Shown here piece by piece: positions 1-6,404 of a stretch of 9,661 nt of DNA. The notes below the pieces were generated by a model, which did no database searches, had not been told where the DNA came from, and worked only from the letters and a program-made list of their open reading frames with translations. Positions within the stretch are counted from its first letter, which is position 1, and each line of letters starts with the position of its first letter. The stretch comes from Gorillibacterium sp. (GTDB lineage: Bacteria; Bacillota; Bacilli; Paenibacillales; NBRC-103111): positions 1-9,661 of the forward strand of contig JACMJI010000181.1 of NCBI GenBank assembly GCA_014380705.1, in the 5' to 3' direction. The position numbers were made by a program, and so were the translations under genes.

Positions 1-1
1 A

Positions 2-130
2 CAGCGAATCGACCTTTCAGGATTCAATGGTGAGAAACTTGGAGAAAAGCTTGGATTAAAGCATTCGGAGCCCCTAGTGGGACATCCGTTATGTCAGCGT
101 CCATATAGACTGGATATAAAAATGGTTTGA
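2..130 (+). CDS. Possible 3' end of a plus-strand gene (partial, unidentified)
   Basis: One plus-strand frame stays open from the window edge for 42 codons and stops with TGA at 128-130. The peptide ends in HPLCQRPYRLDIKMV, and I recognise no family in it. The stop codon lies inside the left arm of a strong hairpin (119-159), which would suit a gene converging on the minus-strand operon and sharing its terminator. An open run of this length in one frame is expected by chance fairly often, so this is only a candidate. The start and most of the gene would lie outside the window. Confidence 0.3.
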   Translation, partial: QRIDLSGFNGEKLGEKLGLKHSEPLVGHPLCQRPYRLDIKMV

Positions 131-159
131 GCAGTGGGTTAGACTGCTCAAACCATTTT
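119..159. terminator. Perfect 16-bp hairpin, probably bidirectional terminator
   Basis: The arms 119-134 (AAAATGGTTTGAGCAG) and 144-159 are perfectly complementary over 16 bp, with a 9-nt loop. The A-rich left flank gives the minus-strand transcript a T-rich tail just after the stem (TTTTTATA), and the plus strand has TTTTG then TTCTTT. The hairpin lies about 45 bp beyond the stop of the last gene of the minus-strand sugar operon, so it most likely ends that operon. The symmetry would let it also stop a converging plus-strand gene. Confidence 0.8.
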
Positions 160-203
160 GAGTTCTTTACCGGAACCGTGCACTAAGACCCTAAAGTCCT
201 GGC

Positions 204-1286
204 TTAAACACCTGTTGGCATAGGTGCAGGTGTAGCGCAGGTACTGCGCATCTGATAGTGCCTGCCTTCAAGAGCCGCGTCATGAAAGCCATGCATCACT
301 TCGAGCACATGGGAAGCAAGCTCTCCGCTGGCGCGATGTGGTCGGCCTTCAAGAATCGCCTCCACCATATCGGCAGCTCCGATACCGCGGCTGTTATCCG
401 CGTTCCCGTGAGTCAGAGTAATCTCTTCCCAGCCCTCTGCGCCTCTACGCTTAAGCTTAACGGGCCCACCAAAGCTGTTTGGATCAGGGACGGAAAGCGT
501 TCCCTCACTGCCGTATACTTCAATGCGAGGAACATCACTTCCACCGAACACATCAAAGCTTGTAGTGATCGTACCGATCAGACCCGAAGCAAAATCCATG
601 ATCCCGGCAATATGTGTCGGCACATCCACTGTGATCTTCTCCCCAGCTTTCGGTTCACTGGTAATCAGCCGCTCAGCAAATGATATCCGTGTGGAGGCCG
701 TAACCCGTTTAATCGGTCCAAGCATAGCCACAAGCGCCGTCAAGTAGTAGGGTCCCATATCAAACATAGGTCCGCCACCCAACTTATAATAGAACTCCGG
801 AGCTGGATGCCAGCTTTCGTGGCCACCGCACAGCATGAAGGCAGCTGCACCCGTGGGAACACCGATCGCTCCCTCCTGAATGAGCTTGATGCAGGTTTGA
901 ATTCCACCGCCCAGGAAGGTGTCTGGTGCACAGCCAACGCGAAGCCCCTTCTCGTCAGCAAGCTTTAGAATGCTTGCCGCTTCTTCCCTTGTCACCGCAA
1001 GTGGCTTCTCCAGATAAACATGCTTGCCCGCTTCAAGCGAAAGTCTTGCAACCTCAGCATGCGCTTGAGGTATCGTCAGGTTAAGGACAAGTCCAATCGT
1101 CGAATCATCCAGCAATTCCTGCACCGAGCAGCCCTGAACACCGTGCTCAATACCTTTGGCCTTGGCCCGCTCCACATCAAGATCGGCACAAGCAACAAGC
1201 TCTAAACTACTGAAGCGTTTGGCATTCTCAAAATAGATCCCGCTGATATTCCCGCAGCCGATAATTCCTACTTTAATCCGTTCCAT
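204..1286 (-). CDS. Gfo/Idh/MocA family NAD(P)-dependent oxidoreductase (second of two)
   Basis: Encodes a 360-aa cytoplasmic sugar or cyclitol dehydrogenase of the Gfo/Idh/MocA family. The N-terminal Rossmann fold opens with VGIIGCGNISG (residues 6-16), a GxGxxS/G-type dinucleotide loop. The family signature EKP is at 93-95 (Lys94 is the expected catalytic lysine). The C-terminal alpha/beta domain carries GGGPMFDMGPYYLTAL (170-185), with Asp176 and with Tyr180 where many relatives have the catalytic His. I chose the ATG at 1286 because AAGGAGG lies 10 nt upstream; an earlier in-frame ATG at 1322 overlaps the preceding gene and has no comparable site. It follows the ThuA-like gene by 20 bp and is the last gene of the operon. 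The family assignment is firm. The substrate is not known; a sugar or keto-sugar derivative is an inference from the neighbours. Confidence 0.9.
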   Translation of the reverse strand: MERIKVGIIGCGNISGIYFENAKRFSSLELVACADLDVERAKAKGIEHGVQGCSVQELLDDSTIGLVLNLTIPQAHAEVARLSLEAGKHVYLEKPLAVTREEAASILKLADEKGLRVGCAPDTFLGGGIQTCIKLIQEGAIGVPTGAAAFMLCGGHESWHPAPEFYYKLGGGPMFDMGPYYLTALVAMLGPIKRVTASTRISFAERLITSEPKAGEKITVDVPTHIAGIMDFASGLIGTITTSFDVFGGSDVPRIEVYGSEGTLSVPDPNSFGGPVKLKRRGAEGWEEITLTHGNADNSRGIGAADMVEAILEGRPHRASGELASHVLEVMHGFHDAALEGRHYQMRSTCATPAPMPTGV

Positions 1287-1296
1287 CTTACGTCTT

Positions 1297-1303
1297 CCTC
1301 CTT
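1297..1303 (-). promoter_or_regulatory. Ribosome binding site that sets the start of the last operon gene
   Basis: AAGGAGG on the minus strand lies 10 nt before the ATG at 1286. It sits between the ThuA-like stop (1307) and that ATG, and argues against the earlier in-frame ATG at 1322. Confidence 0.85.
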
Positions 1304-1306
1304 GTT

Positions 1307-1930
1307 TTAGCGCGTAGCCCAAAGCATGCCTTGGCGCATCATCCGCTTCGTTTCTGGCATATCAACAATATTCGCTTGATGTCCAAGTGAACAGTAGAAT
1401 ACTTTACCCTCACCATAGGCTTTGGTCCATGCCACCGGCATTTCCACATCACCGAAGTTCGAAACCGCCAATACCTTATTTGCAGGATCAACATGCATAT
1501 AATATTGCTCGCTGACGACTTCAAAATCTTCAAGACCTGCCATTATAGGGTGATTCTTATCCTTGATTCGAACGGTATAACGTACACCGTCATTACCTGG
1601 ATGAGCTACCCATTGACCACCGACCATGTACTGAAATTCCGTCTCGTTACGAAAGGAATCGCCTAAACCTCCGTGACAGCCTGCAATACCTACACCACTT
1701 TTAACAGCTTCGAGCAAGGGATTTAATTGTTCTGCCGTAATCGTTCCCATGGTCCAACTCAGGACGATGAGATCCAAGTTCTTCAACCGCTCTCCGTCCG
1801 TTAAGCTATCCAGCGTATCAGAAACCTCCACCTCGTATTGCTCTTCCCGCAACACCTCTGCTAATAGCTCCGTAACTTCCTTTGGTTGATGTCCATCCCA
1901 ACCACCTTGTACCAATAACACTTTTTTCAT
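1307..1930 (-). CDS. ThuA-like domain protein (trehalose-utilization family)
   Basis: A 207-aa cytoplasmic protein with the ThuA fold, which resembles class I glutamine amidotransferases. Visible family motifs are VLLVQGGWDGHQP (4-16), the strand-turn GIAGCHGG (81-88, with Cys85-His86 at the nucleophile-elbow position), GGQWVAHPG (104-112), NHPIMAGL (126-133), SEQYYMHVDP (140-149) and YGEGKVFYCSLGH (172-184). The start is the ATG at 1930, served by GGAGG 8 nt upstream; an ATG 15 nt earlier falls too close to that site. ThuA proteins in rhizobia act together with the Gfo/Idh/MocA dehydrogenase ThuB in breakdown of trehalose-type disaccharides through keto-sugars. Here the gene sits between two such dehydrogenases, 46 bp after one and 20 bp before the other, so a partner role in keto-sugar processing is likely. 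Its exact reaction is not established by the sequence. Confidence 0.88.
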   Translation of the reverse strand: MKKVLLVQGGWDGHQPKEVTELLAEVLREEQYEVEVSDTLDSLTDGERLKNLDLIVLSWTMGTITAEQLNPLLEAVKSGVGIAGCHGGLGDSFRNETEFQYMVGGQWVAHPGNDGVRYTVRIKDKNHPIMAGLEDFEVVSEQYYMHVDPANKVLAVSNFGDVEMPVAWTKAYGEGKVFYCSLGHQANIVDMPETKRMMRQGMLWATR

Positions 1931-1938
1931 GATCCTAA

Positions 1939-1943
1939 CCTCC
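1939..1943 (-). promoter_or_regulatory. Ribosome binding site of the ThuA-like gene
   Basis: GGAGG on the minus strand is 8 nt before the ATG at 1930. It decides against the ATG at 1945, which would lie upstream of it. Confidence 0.8.
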
Positions 1944-1976
1944 AAAGTTTATAGAAATAAGTTATCGAACGTGCTG

Positions 1977-3137
1977 TTACATTTCTGCAATCTTTACCCA
2001 ACGTCTTTCCTCGATAGAACGTTCAACCGCCGACAAAACCTCCTGGCATTTAACACCATCAAGGAAGTTTGGAACGGGCTGCCGATCCTCACTTAGTGCC
2101 TGCATCAACTCAAGCATCTCATGAACAAATGTCTGCGAATAGCCTATGGTATGTCCTGCAGGCCACCAAGCATCCATGTAAGGATGCGCCGCGTCTGTCG
2201 CGAGCACCCGGCGAAAGCCTTGAACATCCTCCGCATCATCGGTAAAATAAACCTCAAGCTCATTCATTCGCTCAAAGTCGAATTTCACACTGCCTTTACT
2301 GCCGTTTATTTCAAAAGAATTCGTACAGCGATGCCCTGCAGCAAAGCGGGTTGCCTCAAAACTGCCGAGCGCACCATTTGCAAACCTCGTAAGAAACAGG
2401 GTTGCATCATCCACCGTAACTTTACCTTTGGGTCCCTCTTTGCTTCCTTTGGCACTGAGACCGGTCATGGAATCGGCAATTGGCCGCTCCTTAATGAAGG
2501 TCTCGCTCATACCGACTACCTCCGTCATCCCACCGATCAGATAATGTGCCAGGTCTATGAGATGCGCACCCAGGTCACCATGCGAGCCGGAGCCTGCCAC
2601 TTCCTTATCCAAACGCCAGACAAGTGGAAAATTCGGATCAATAATCCAATCCTGAAGAAACCAAGCGCGGAAGTGATAGATTTCGCCTAGACGACCTTCA
2701 GCAAGCAATCTCTTTGCCAACATTATGGCTGGAACAAAGCGATAGCTAAAGCCAACCATATGCTTGATGCCAGCCTCCTCAGCCGCCTTCAGCATCTCAC
2801 GGGAGTCCGCAAGCGTCAGGGCGAGTGGCTTCTCACAGAAGACATGCTTACCTGCCTTTGCAGCAGCAATTGCGATTTCCTTGTGAGCATTGCTCGGAGC
2901 ATTAATATCAATTACATCGATCGCTTCATCAGCCAAAAGCTCGTGCCAATCCGTTACATAGCCTGCCCAACCAAACCGGTCTGCTGCTTCCGCTACACCT
3001 TGTGCATCCCGACCACAGATCGTCTTCATGATGGGCTTCGGCGCATCAGGGAAAAACATCGGCAGCTCGCGATAAGCCTGACTATGCGCTTTACCCATAA
3101 ACTTGTAGCCGACCATGCCTACTGTCACCTGTTTCAT
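1977..3137 (-). CDS. Gfo/Idh/MocA family oxidoreductase, levoglucosan-dehydrogenase-like
   Basis: A 386-aa cytoplasmic NAD(P)-dependent dehydrogenase. The Rossmann loop reads GMVGYKFMGKAH (7-18); within GxGxxG the middle Gly is Lys12, a variant I recall from this subgroup. The EKP signature is at 102-104 (Lys103 catalytic), and GDLGAHLIDLAHYL (187-200) supplies Asp188 and His192, completing the usual Lys-Asp-His set. The stretches MPMFF-like (ELPMFFPDAP, 24-33) and WFLQDWIIDPNFPLVWRLDK resemble levoglucosan dehydrogenase and other 3-keto-forming members, judged from memory. The start at 3137 has AAGGAGG 6 nt upstream; the ATG at 3143 abuts that site. It overlaps the repressor stop by 4 bp (ATGA), which implies translational coupling, so it is probably induced by the sugar that the repressor senses. 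The substrate could equally be another glycoside, an inositol or a free sugar. Confidence 0.9.
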   Translation of the reverse strand: MKQVTVGMVGYKFMGKAHSQAYRELPMFFPDAPKPIMKTICGRDAQGVAEAADRFGWAGYVTDWHELLADEAIDVIDINAPSNAHKEIAIAAAKAGKHVFCEKPLALTLADSREMLKAAEEAGIKHMVGFSYRFVPAIMLAKRLLAEGRLGEIYHFRAWFLQDWIIDPNFPLVWRLDKEVAGSGSHGDLGAHLIDLAHYLIGGMTEVVGMSETFIKERPIADSMTGLSAKGSKEGPKGKVTVDDATLFLTRFANGALGSFEATRFAAGHRCTNSFEINGSKGSVKFDFERMNELEVYFTDDAEDVQGFRRVLATDAAHPYMDAWWPAGHTIGYSQTFVHEMLELMQALSEDRQPVPNFLDGVKCQEVLSAVERSIEERRWVKIAEM

Positions 3138-4168
3138 GAACATCCTCCTTCGTGAGTTAAACTAGACTTACGAACAACCAATGTTGTTTCTAACACTTCA
3201 TGAAACGTTTCATCGACAGCTTCGCTGCTAAGCCTTTCGAGAAGCTTATGGGCAGCTAACCGACCCATCTCAAAAAAAGGAACATGAACGGAAGTAATTG
3301 AGGGTTCTGTTAACCTCGCTTCCTCCGAATTATCATATCCAACGACTGCAATTGCCTGTTTATGTGTTCCATTTGACTCCCGACAGCCTTGCAGAAAACC
3401 AATAGCCATTCTATCATTGGCCGCAAAAACCGCATCTATTCCACAGTTTGCCTCTAGAATGTCACGGGCTGCTACTCGTCCGCTTTTGCTGCTATAATTC
3501 CCGGTAAAAAGAAGCTTCTCCTCAAAGCGTAATCCCGCTTCCTCCAGAGCTCGTCGATATCCGACAAGCCGATCTCTACTGTTAGAGTACCTCATCGGAC
3601 CATTTAGGAAGGCAATTCGACCATACCCTTGTTGAAGAAGATGCCTCACAGCCTGTTGGCTGCCGGAATTATGACTCGCATCCACTACGTTAAACAAATC
3701 TTCGTCAAAGTGTTGATTAATCAGGCAGAAGGGCAAGCCCTCCGCTCGCAAACGGCAGAATTCCTTCTTATCCTGTGGCAAATCGGATGCCCCTAGAAAC
3801 AGACAGGCATCTACCTTTTGCGTATAATACCATTTGGCGAAATCCCCTGTTCCAGGCTCCCAGAAAAGCAGGAGCAAGTTGTACCCGTATTCCTGTGCCA
3901 CTTCACCGATACCACTTAGAATCTCGGAAAAATACGGGGTGGACAGCAATCGAACTTTGGGCAGGTAAGGGAGAACCACACCAATATTTCCACTTCGACC
4001 GCGAGCGAGGCTTCTGGCAAGTGAACTCGGGTGGTATCCGAGCAAATCTGCGGCAGCAAGAACCCTGTTCTTCGTATCCTCGCGCATCGGTCCGATTCCA
4101 TTAAGTACGCGAGATACAGTTGCTTCTGAGACGCCTGCCTTCACTGCAACATCTTTTCTGGAAGCCAT
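3134..4168 (-). CDS. LacI-family transcriptional repressor
   Basis: A 344-aa DNA-binding sugar sensor. The N-terminal helix-turn-helix is clear (DVAVKAGVSEATVSRVLNG, 6-24), followed by the hinge region GYHPSSLARSLARGRSG (44-60). In LacI/PurR the hinge helix places a leucine into a central CG step of the operator; Leu54 is in the matching place. Residues from about 61 form the periplasmic-binding-protein-like sensor core, with IAFLNGP, DAVFAANDRMAIGFL and AIAVVGYDNSEEARLTEPSITSV typical of the family. The start at 4168 has TAGGAG 6 nt upstream; the ATG at 4174 abuts it. It is the first gene of the operon and shares an ATGA with the next gene. A good promoter and an operator-like palindrome precede it, so it probably represses itself and the enzymes downstream until a sugar binds. 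The inducer is unknown. Confidence 0.93.
   Translation of the reverse strand: MASRKDVAVKAGVSEATVSRVLNGIGPMREDTKNRVLAAADLLGYHPSSLARSLARGRSGNIGVVLPYLPKVRLLSTPYFSEILSGIGEVAQEYGYNLLLLFWEPGTGDFAKWYYTQKVDACLFLGASDLPQDKKEFCRLRAEGLPFCLINQHFDEDLFNVVDASHNSGSQQAVRHLLQQGYGRIAFLNGPMRYSNSRDRLVGYRRALEEAGLRFEEKLLFTGNYSSKSGRVAARDILEANCGIDAVFAANDRMAIGFLQGCRESNGTHKQAIAVVGYDNSEEARLTEPSITSVHVPFFEMGRLAAHKLLERLSSEAVDETFHEVLETTLVVRKSSLTHEGGCS
3144..3150 (-). promoter_or_regulatory. Ribosome binding site inside the end of the repressor gene
   Basis: AAGGAGG lies 6 nt before the ATG at 3137 and is embedded in the last repressor codons (His-Glu-Gly-Gly-Cys-Ser-stop). Ribosomes finishing the repressor can restart on the dehydrogenase. 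Confidence 0.85.
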
Positions 4169-4174
4169 CTTCAT

Positions 4175-4179
4175 CTCCT
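4175..4179 (-). promoter_or_regulatory. Ribosome binding site of the LacI-family gene
   Basis: AGGAG on the minus strand, 6 nt before the ATG at 4168. It favours that start over the ATG at 4174, which touches the site. Confidence 0.75.
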
Positions 4180-4190
4180 ATACACTTTTT

Positions 4191-4206
4191 ATGTACACGC
4201 GTACAT
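4191..4206. promoter_or_regulatory. Candidate LacI-family operator
   Basis: The 16-bp sequence ATGTACACGCGTACAT is an inverted repeat whose two 8-nt halves (ATGTACAC and ATGTACGC) differ at one position. The centre is CG, the step that LacI/PurR-type hinge helices recognise. It overlaps the last two bases of the -10 box and runs over the expected transcription start, so binding would block the operon promoter. The assignment to the adjacent repressor is an inference from position and symmetry. Confidence 0.8.
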
Positions 4207-4233
4207 CTTAGCTCGAATAGTATGGACTGTCAA
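4205..4233 (-). promoter_or_regulatory. Sigma-A-type promoter of the sugar operon
   Basis: On the minus strand, TTGACA (4233-4228) is a perfect -35 box, followed by a 17-bp spacer and TAAGAT (4210-4205) as -10, which matches TATAAT at four of six positions. The start of transcription would be near 4198, about 30 bp before the repressor ATG. The operator palindrome directly abuts and overlaps it. Confidence 0.8.
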
Positions 4234-4246
4234 CTACTTTTGGCAA

Positions 4247-4344
4247 TCAAGGATAAACGCCTGTCGGCGTCCTAAGGCGCCGTGCGTTTACCGATGCGGA
4301 ATCAGAATTAACATATAATATTTTATACAGTCTGATATAGTAAA
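4247..4344. repeat. Composite intergenic repeat, copy 1
   Basis: A 62-bp core (4247-4308) recurs at 6405-6466 with 57 of 62 identities and no gaps. Within it, TAAACGC and GCGTTTA can pair, flanked by GG/CC after a bulged A, and the top of the hairpin here is CGGCG/CGCCG. A second conserved block, AGTCTGATATAGTAAA (4329-4344), matches 6554-6569 with one mismatch, and between them TAATATTTTATAC also recurs with one base less. ATCAGA in the core can pair with TCTGAT in the second block. Here the whole unit is 98 bp, lying between the terminator of the ATP-grasp gene and the promoter of the LacI operon, 13 bp from its -35 box. It contains no coding frame of note. Confidence 0.85.
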
Positions 4345-4364
4345 AAAAGGGGGAAGACTCCCCC
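4342..4364 (-). terminator. Rho-independent terminator of the glycosyltransferase/ATP-grasp pair
   Basis: On the minus strand GGGGGA pairs with TCCCCC across a GTCT loop, and seven T residues follow directly. It begins 25 bp after the stop codon of the ATP-grasp gene. The stem is 6 bp and entirely G/C except for one pair. Confidence 0.9.
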
Positions 4365-4388
4365 CCCTCAGGCCGCCCGGAAACCAAC

Positions 4389-5138
4389 TTACATCCGTCC
4401 ATTCCATCTCGCGTATTTACGGACTCTGTGATAGATACTTTTGTCCTCTAGCTTCTTGAAAATATAAAAGTCTGGTGATGTATTGACCTCTATAATCCAG
4501 GGCCGTAGATCTGTACTTACACCAATATCTAGTCCAACCTCAGTAATAGCGGGAAAATGCTTATACATTTGAGCACCAACCAGTTGACCGAGTCTTTTAA
4601 GCTGCTTAATGAAGACCTCTTTTCTTTTCCCTTGGGCGTGTGCAGCAAGCAATTTCTCCACATCATGTAAAGATCCACCGTTATGATAGTTGGTCACTAT
4701 TTTACCCTTGTGGGCGACTCGTCCGATCATTCCCGTGGTTATCCATTCTTTATTCGGCGTTAATTGTGCCAAAACACGTATATCAAAGGGCCGACCGGAA
4801 TAACGAAGCAGGTTGATTCCTCTTTGCACTAGATAAGGTTTTCCGTTTGTTGACATTAGCAGACTGTCATACAATTGACCAAAGCTTGAAAAGGATCGCC
4901 GATAAGCTCCGATTTGGTAGCGATAAAGGTAATCCTTATCTTTCAGCCGCTCAACCTTCATCACGCCTCGACCATGCATACCTACAACAGGCTTGATGTA
5001 CACCATGTTGTACACATTGAGCATATAATTCAGAGTATCGCCTGTCATCCATTCCGTTGGAGCGATAAATTTGCTGATTTCACTGCTCTTCAGTAAAGCT
5101 TGCGTCTTCTTCCACTTGCTCCCTACATGCCTCGGCAA
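4389..5138 (-). CDS. YheC/YheD-family ATP-grasp protein (endospore coat-associated type)
   Basis: A 249-aa protein with the ATP-grasp fold, of the short YheC/YheD type. Visible elements: VGSKWKKTQALL (5-16), typical of the family start; the nucleotide-binding strand and glycine loop VYIKPVVGMHGRGVMKV (46-62, Lys49); YLVQRGINLL (102-111); RPFDIRVLAQ (116-125); and the metal-binding end EVGLDIGVSTDLRPWIIEVNTSPDF (200-224), with Asp204, Glu217 and Asn219. ATP-grasp enzymes usually join an acid to an amine or similar group through an acyl phosphate; the substrate of this family is unknown. Its relatives in Bacillus are associated with the spore coat. The only reasonable start is the ATG at 5138, which overlaps the glycosyltransferase by 59 bp; a TGA lies 18 nt upstream in frame. 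The ribosome site (GGTGAGG, 13 nt away) is weak, so coupled translation is likely. No signal peptide or membrane segment is seen. Confidence 0.85.
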   Translation of the reverse strand: MPRHVGSKWKKTQALLKSSEISKFIAPTEWMTGDTLNYMLNVYNMVYIKPVVGMHGRGVMKVERLKDKDYLYRYQIGAYRRSFSSFGQLYDSLLMSTNGKPYLVQRGINLLRYSGRPFDIRVLAQLTPNKEWITTGMIGRVAHKGKIVTNYHNGGSLHDVEKLLAAHAQGKRKEVFIKQLKRLGQLVGAQMYKHFPAITEVGLDIGVSTDLRPWIIEVNTSPDFYIFKKLEDKSIYHRVRKYARWNGRM

Positions 5139-6273
5139 CTACCTCACCACCCATAACCTGAATTAGAGGCTCCAATGAACCATATAGTTGAGATAAAGTC
5201 TCTGCGGTTCGATGCCAACCAAAACTACTCCGCATATCGTTCCTAGCTGTCTCTCCCATAACGACCGCTCCTTCTGGATTAAGAGCAAGCCTGCATATCG
5301 CTCTAGCAAAAGGAAGAGCTCTTTTGTACCCAACTACAAGGTATCCATTTCTCTCATGCTGAATGATTTCAGGTATACCCCCATTAGCTGATGCAACACA
5401 GGGAAGACCAGATGCCATTGCCTCGACGTTCACCAAACCAAATGCCTCGTGTTTCTGTGAAGGACAAACAAAACAGTCTGCAAGCCAATACGCGTTGTGC
5501 ATGCTTTGATGGGATAAGTTGCCAAGAAACTTCATCGGTACCTTCCGATTTTTAGCCAATAATCGAATATGGTTCGCATAACCTCTTGTTCCACTGCTGC
5601 CTGCCACGACCAATACGGCCGAGGGGACTTGCCTCCTTAGCTTCTCAACCGCGTGTACCAGCACCTTTAGTCCTTTTCGTGGTACAACCCGACCTGCAAA
5701 CAGCACAGAATAGGTGCCCACAAGGCCAGCCTGTTGGCGTAGATAGGCCCTTTCCTCATCAAGTGGTTGGCGAAACCGCTCAAAGTCTACGCCAAGATGA
5801 ACCATATGGATATGATTGCGCAGCTTTGGAAAACGATTGCCTAAGTGATTCTGGAGTGAAGCGCTGTTAGCAATGATCAGATCAGCCCGAGCGAGACGGT
5901 TCGCCGTTCTTTTCCCCGCTGCTGTATAGGTTAGAGAATGCAAGAAGATGGAGATCGGGGTATGTGGAAACCACCTCTTGACTATAGGAATGTAACCCGG
6001 TCGATTGTCAATCTGAATACGGTCAAAATGCTCCGTTCGAATATTCTCCATCACTGCGCGGATGTAGGTTTGGCCCTTTTGAATAGCAATTCGCAGCATC
6101 GTCAGCCGTCCCTCGGTAACAACAGGCTCCTGTCCGGTAAAAAGACGACTAACCAATACGACATCATGTCCCAATGCCAGATACCGGGCAATTGCAGTCA
6201 TACAAATTTCTACTGATCCGCCTCTCAACGGGGGAACCTGAATCGGACCTGGTGCAACCATTAGGATGCGCAT
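5080..6273 (-). CDS. Glycosyltransferase family 4, CotSA-like
   Basis: A 397-aa retaining GT-B glycosyltransferase. The N-terminal acceptor domain starts MRILMVAPGPIQVPPLRGGS, where the RGG loop (17-19) is typical of GT4 enzymes. The C-terminal donor domain includes FAGRVVPRKG (192-201), VVAGSSG (222-228) and the EX7E motif, Glu276 to Glu284 (EAFGLVNVE), followed by GLPCVASANGGIPEII. It probably moves a sugar from a nucleotide-sugar donor on the cytoplasmic side. The N-terminal PxPPxRGG pattern and the ATP-grasp partner recall the spore-coat glycosyltransferase CotSA, so a role in spore surface glycan is the best guess. The start has GAGGGGGAG 5 nt upstream. It overlaps the next gene by 59 bp; the acidic C-terminal tail (EACREQVEEDASFTEEQ) lies in that overlap and may be poorly constrained. 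Other cell-surface polysaccharide roles remain possible. Confidence 0.88.
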   Translation of the reverse strand: MRILMVAPGPIQVPPLRGGSVEICMTAIARYLALGHDVVLVSRLFTGQEPVVTEGRLTMLRIAIQKGQTYIRAVMENIRTEHFDRIQIDNRPGYIPIVKRWFPHTPISIFLHSLTYTAAGKRTANRLARADLIIANSASLQNHLGNRFPKLRNHIHMVHLGVDFERFRQPLDEERAYLRQQAGLVGTYSVLFAGRVVPRKGLKVLVHAVEKLRRQVPSAVLVVAGSSGTRGYANHIRLLAKNRKVPMKFLGNLSHQSMHNAYWLADCFVCPSQKHEAFGLVNVEAMASGLPCVASANGGIPEIIQHERNGYLVVGYKRALPFARAICRLALNPEGAVVMGETARNDMRSSFGWHRTAETLSQLYGSLEPLIQVMGGEVVAEACREQVEEDASFTEEQ

Positions 6274-6278
6274 CCTAA

Positions 6279-6287
6279 CTCCCCCTC
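6279..6287 (-). promoter_or_regulatory. Ribosome binding site of the glycosyltransferase gene
   Basis: GAGGGGGAG on the minus strand ends 5 nt before the ATG at 6273. It supports that start as the beginning of the two-gene unit. Confidence 0.75.
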
Positions 6288-6313
6288 TTTACGTATGATT
6301 TTCTCGCCACCAA

Positions 6314-6322
6314 TAGTGTATG
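6314..6322 (-). promoter_or_regulatory. Possible mother-cell sigma (SigE/SigK-type) -10 element
   Basis: CATACACTA on the minus strand fits the sporulation -10 patterns CATACANT (SigE) and CATANNNTA (SigK), and lies about 40 bp before the glycosyltransferase ATG. I do not see a convincing -35 partner at the expected distance, so this rests on one half-site and on the spore-coat character of the genes it would serve. Confidence 0.3.
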
Positions 6323-6404
6323 AGACGGACTCGATTTGGAAAGGGCATTCTGGCAAGGCATCTCAACACATTTGCAAAAACAGGCTTTTCGGCAGGGGAG
6401 CCAG

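Noticed and set aside
258..683. Plus-strand open frame of 141 codons inside the last dehydrogenase gene
   Set aside because: It lies wholly antisense to a gene with clear family motifs, has no recognisable domain and no good ribosome site.
2121..2690. Plus-strand open frame of 189 codons inside the first dehydrogenase gene
   Set aside because: It is antisense to a gene with a full Lys-Asp-His motif set, and its peptide shows no family features.
4995..5016. Palindrome-like TGTACACCATGTTGTACA, similar to the operator arms
   Set aside because: It is explained by the coded repeat Val-Tyr-Asn-Met-Val-Tyr in the ATP-grasp gene, its centre is AT and not CG, and it is far from any promoter.
6380..6404. 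Weak hairpin GGCTTTTC/GGGGAGCC next to repeat copy 2
   Set aside because: It needs three G-U pairs and on the minus strand only about four pairs remain before a short T run; not enough for a terminator call.
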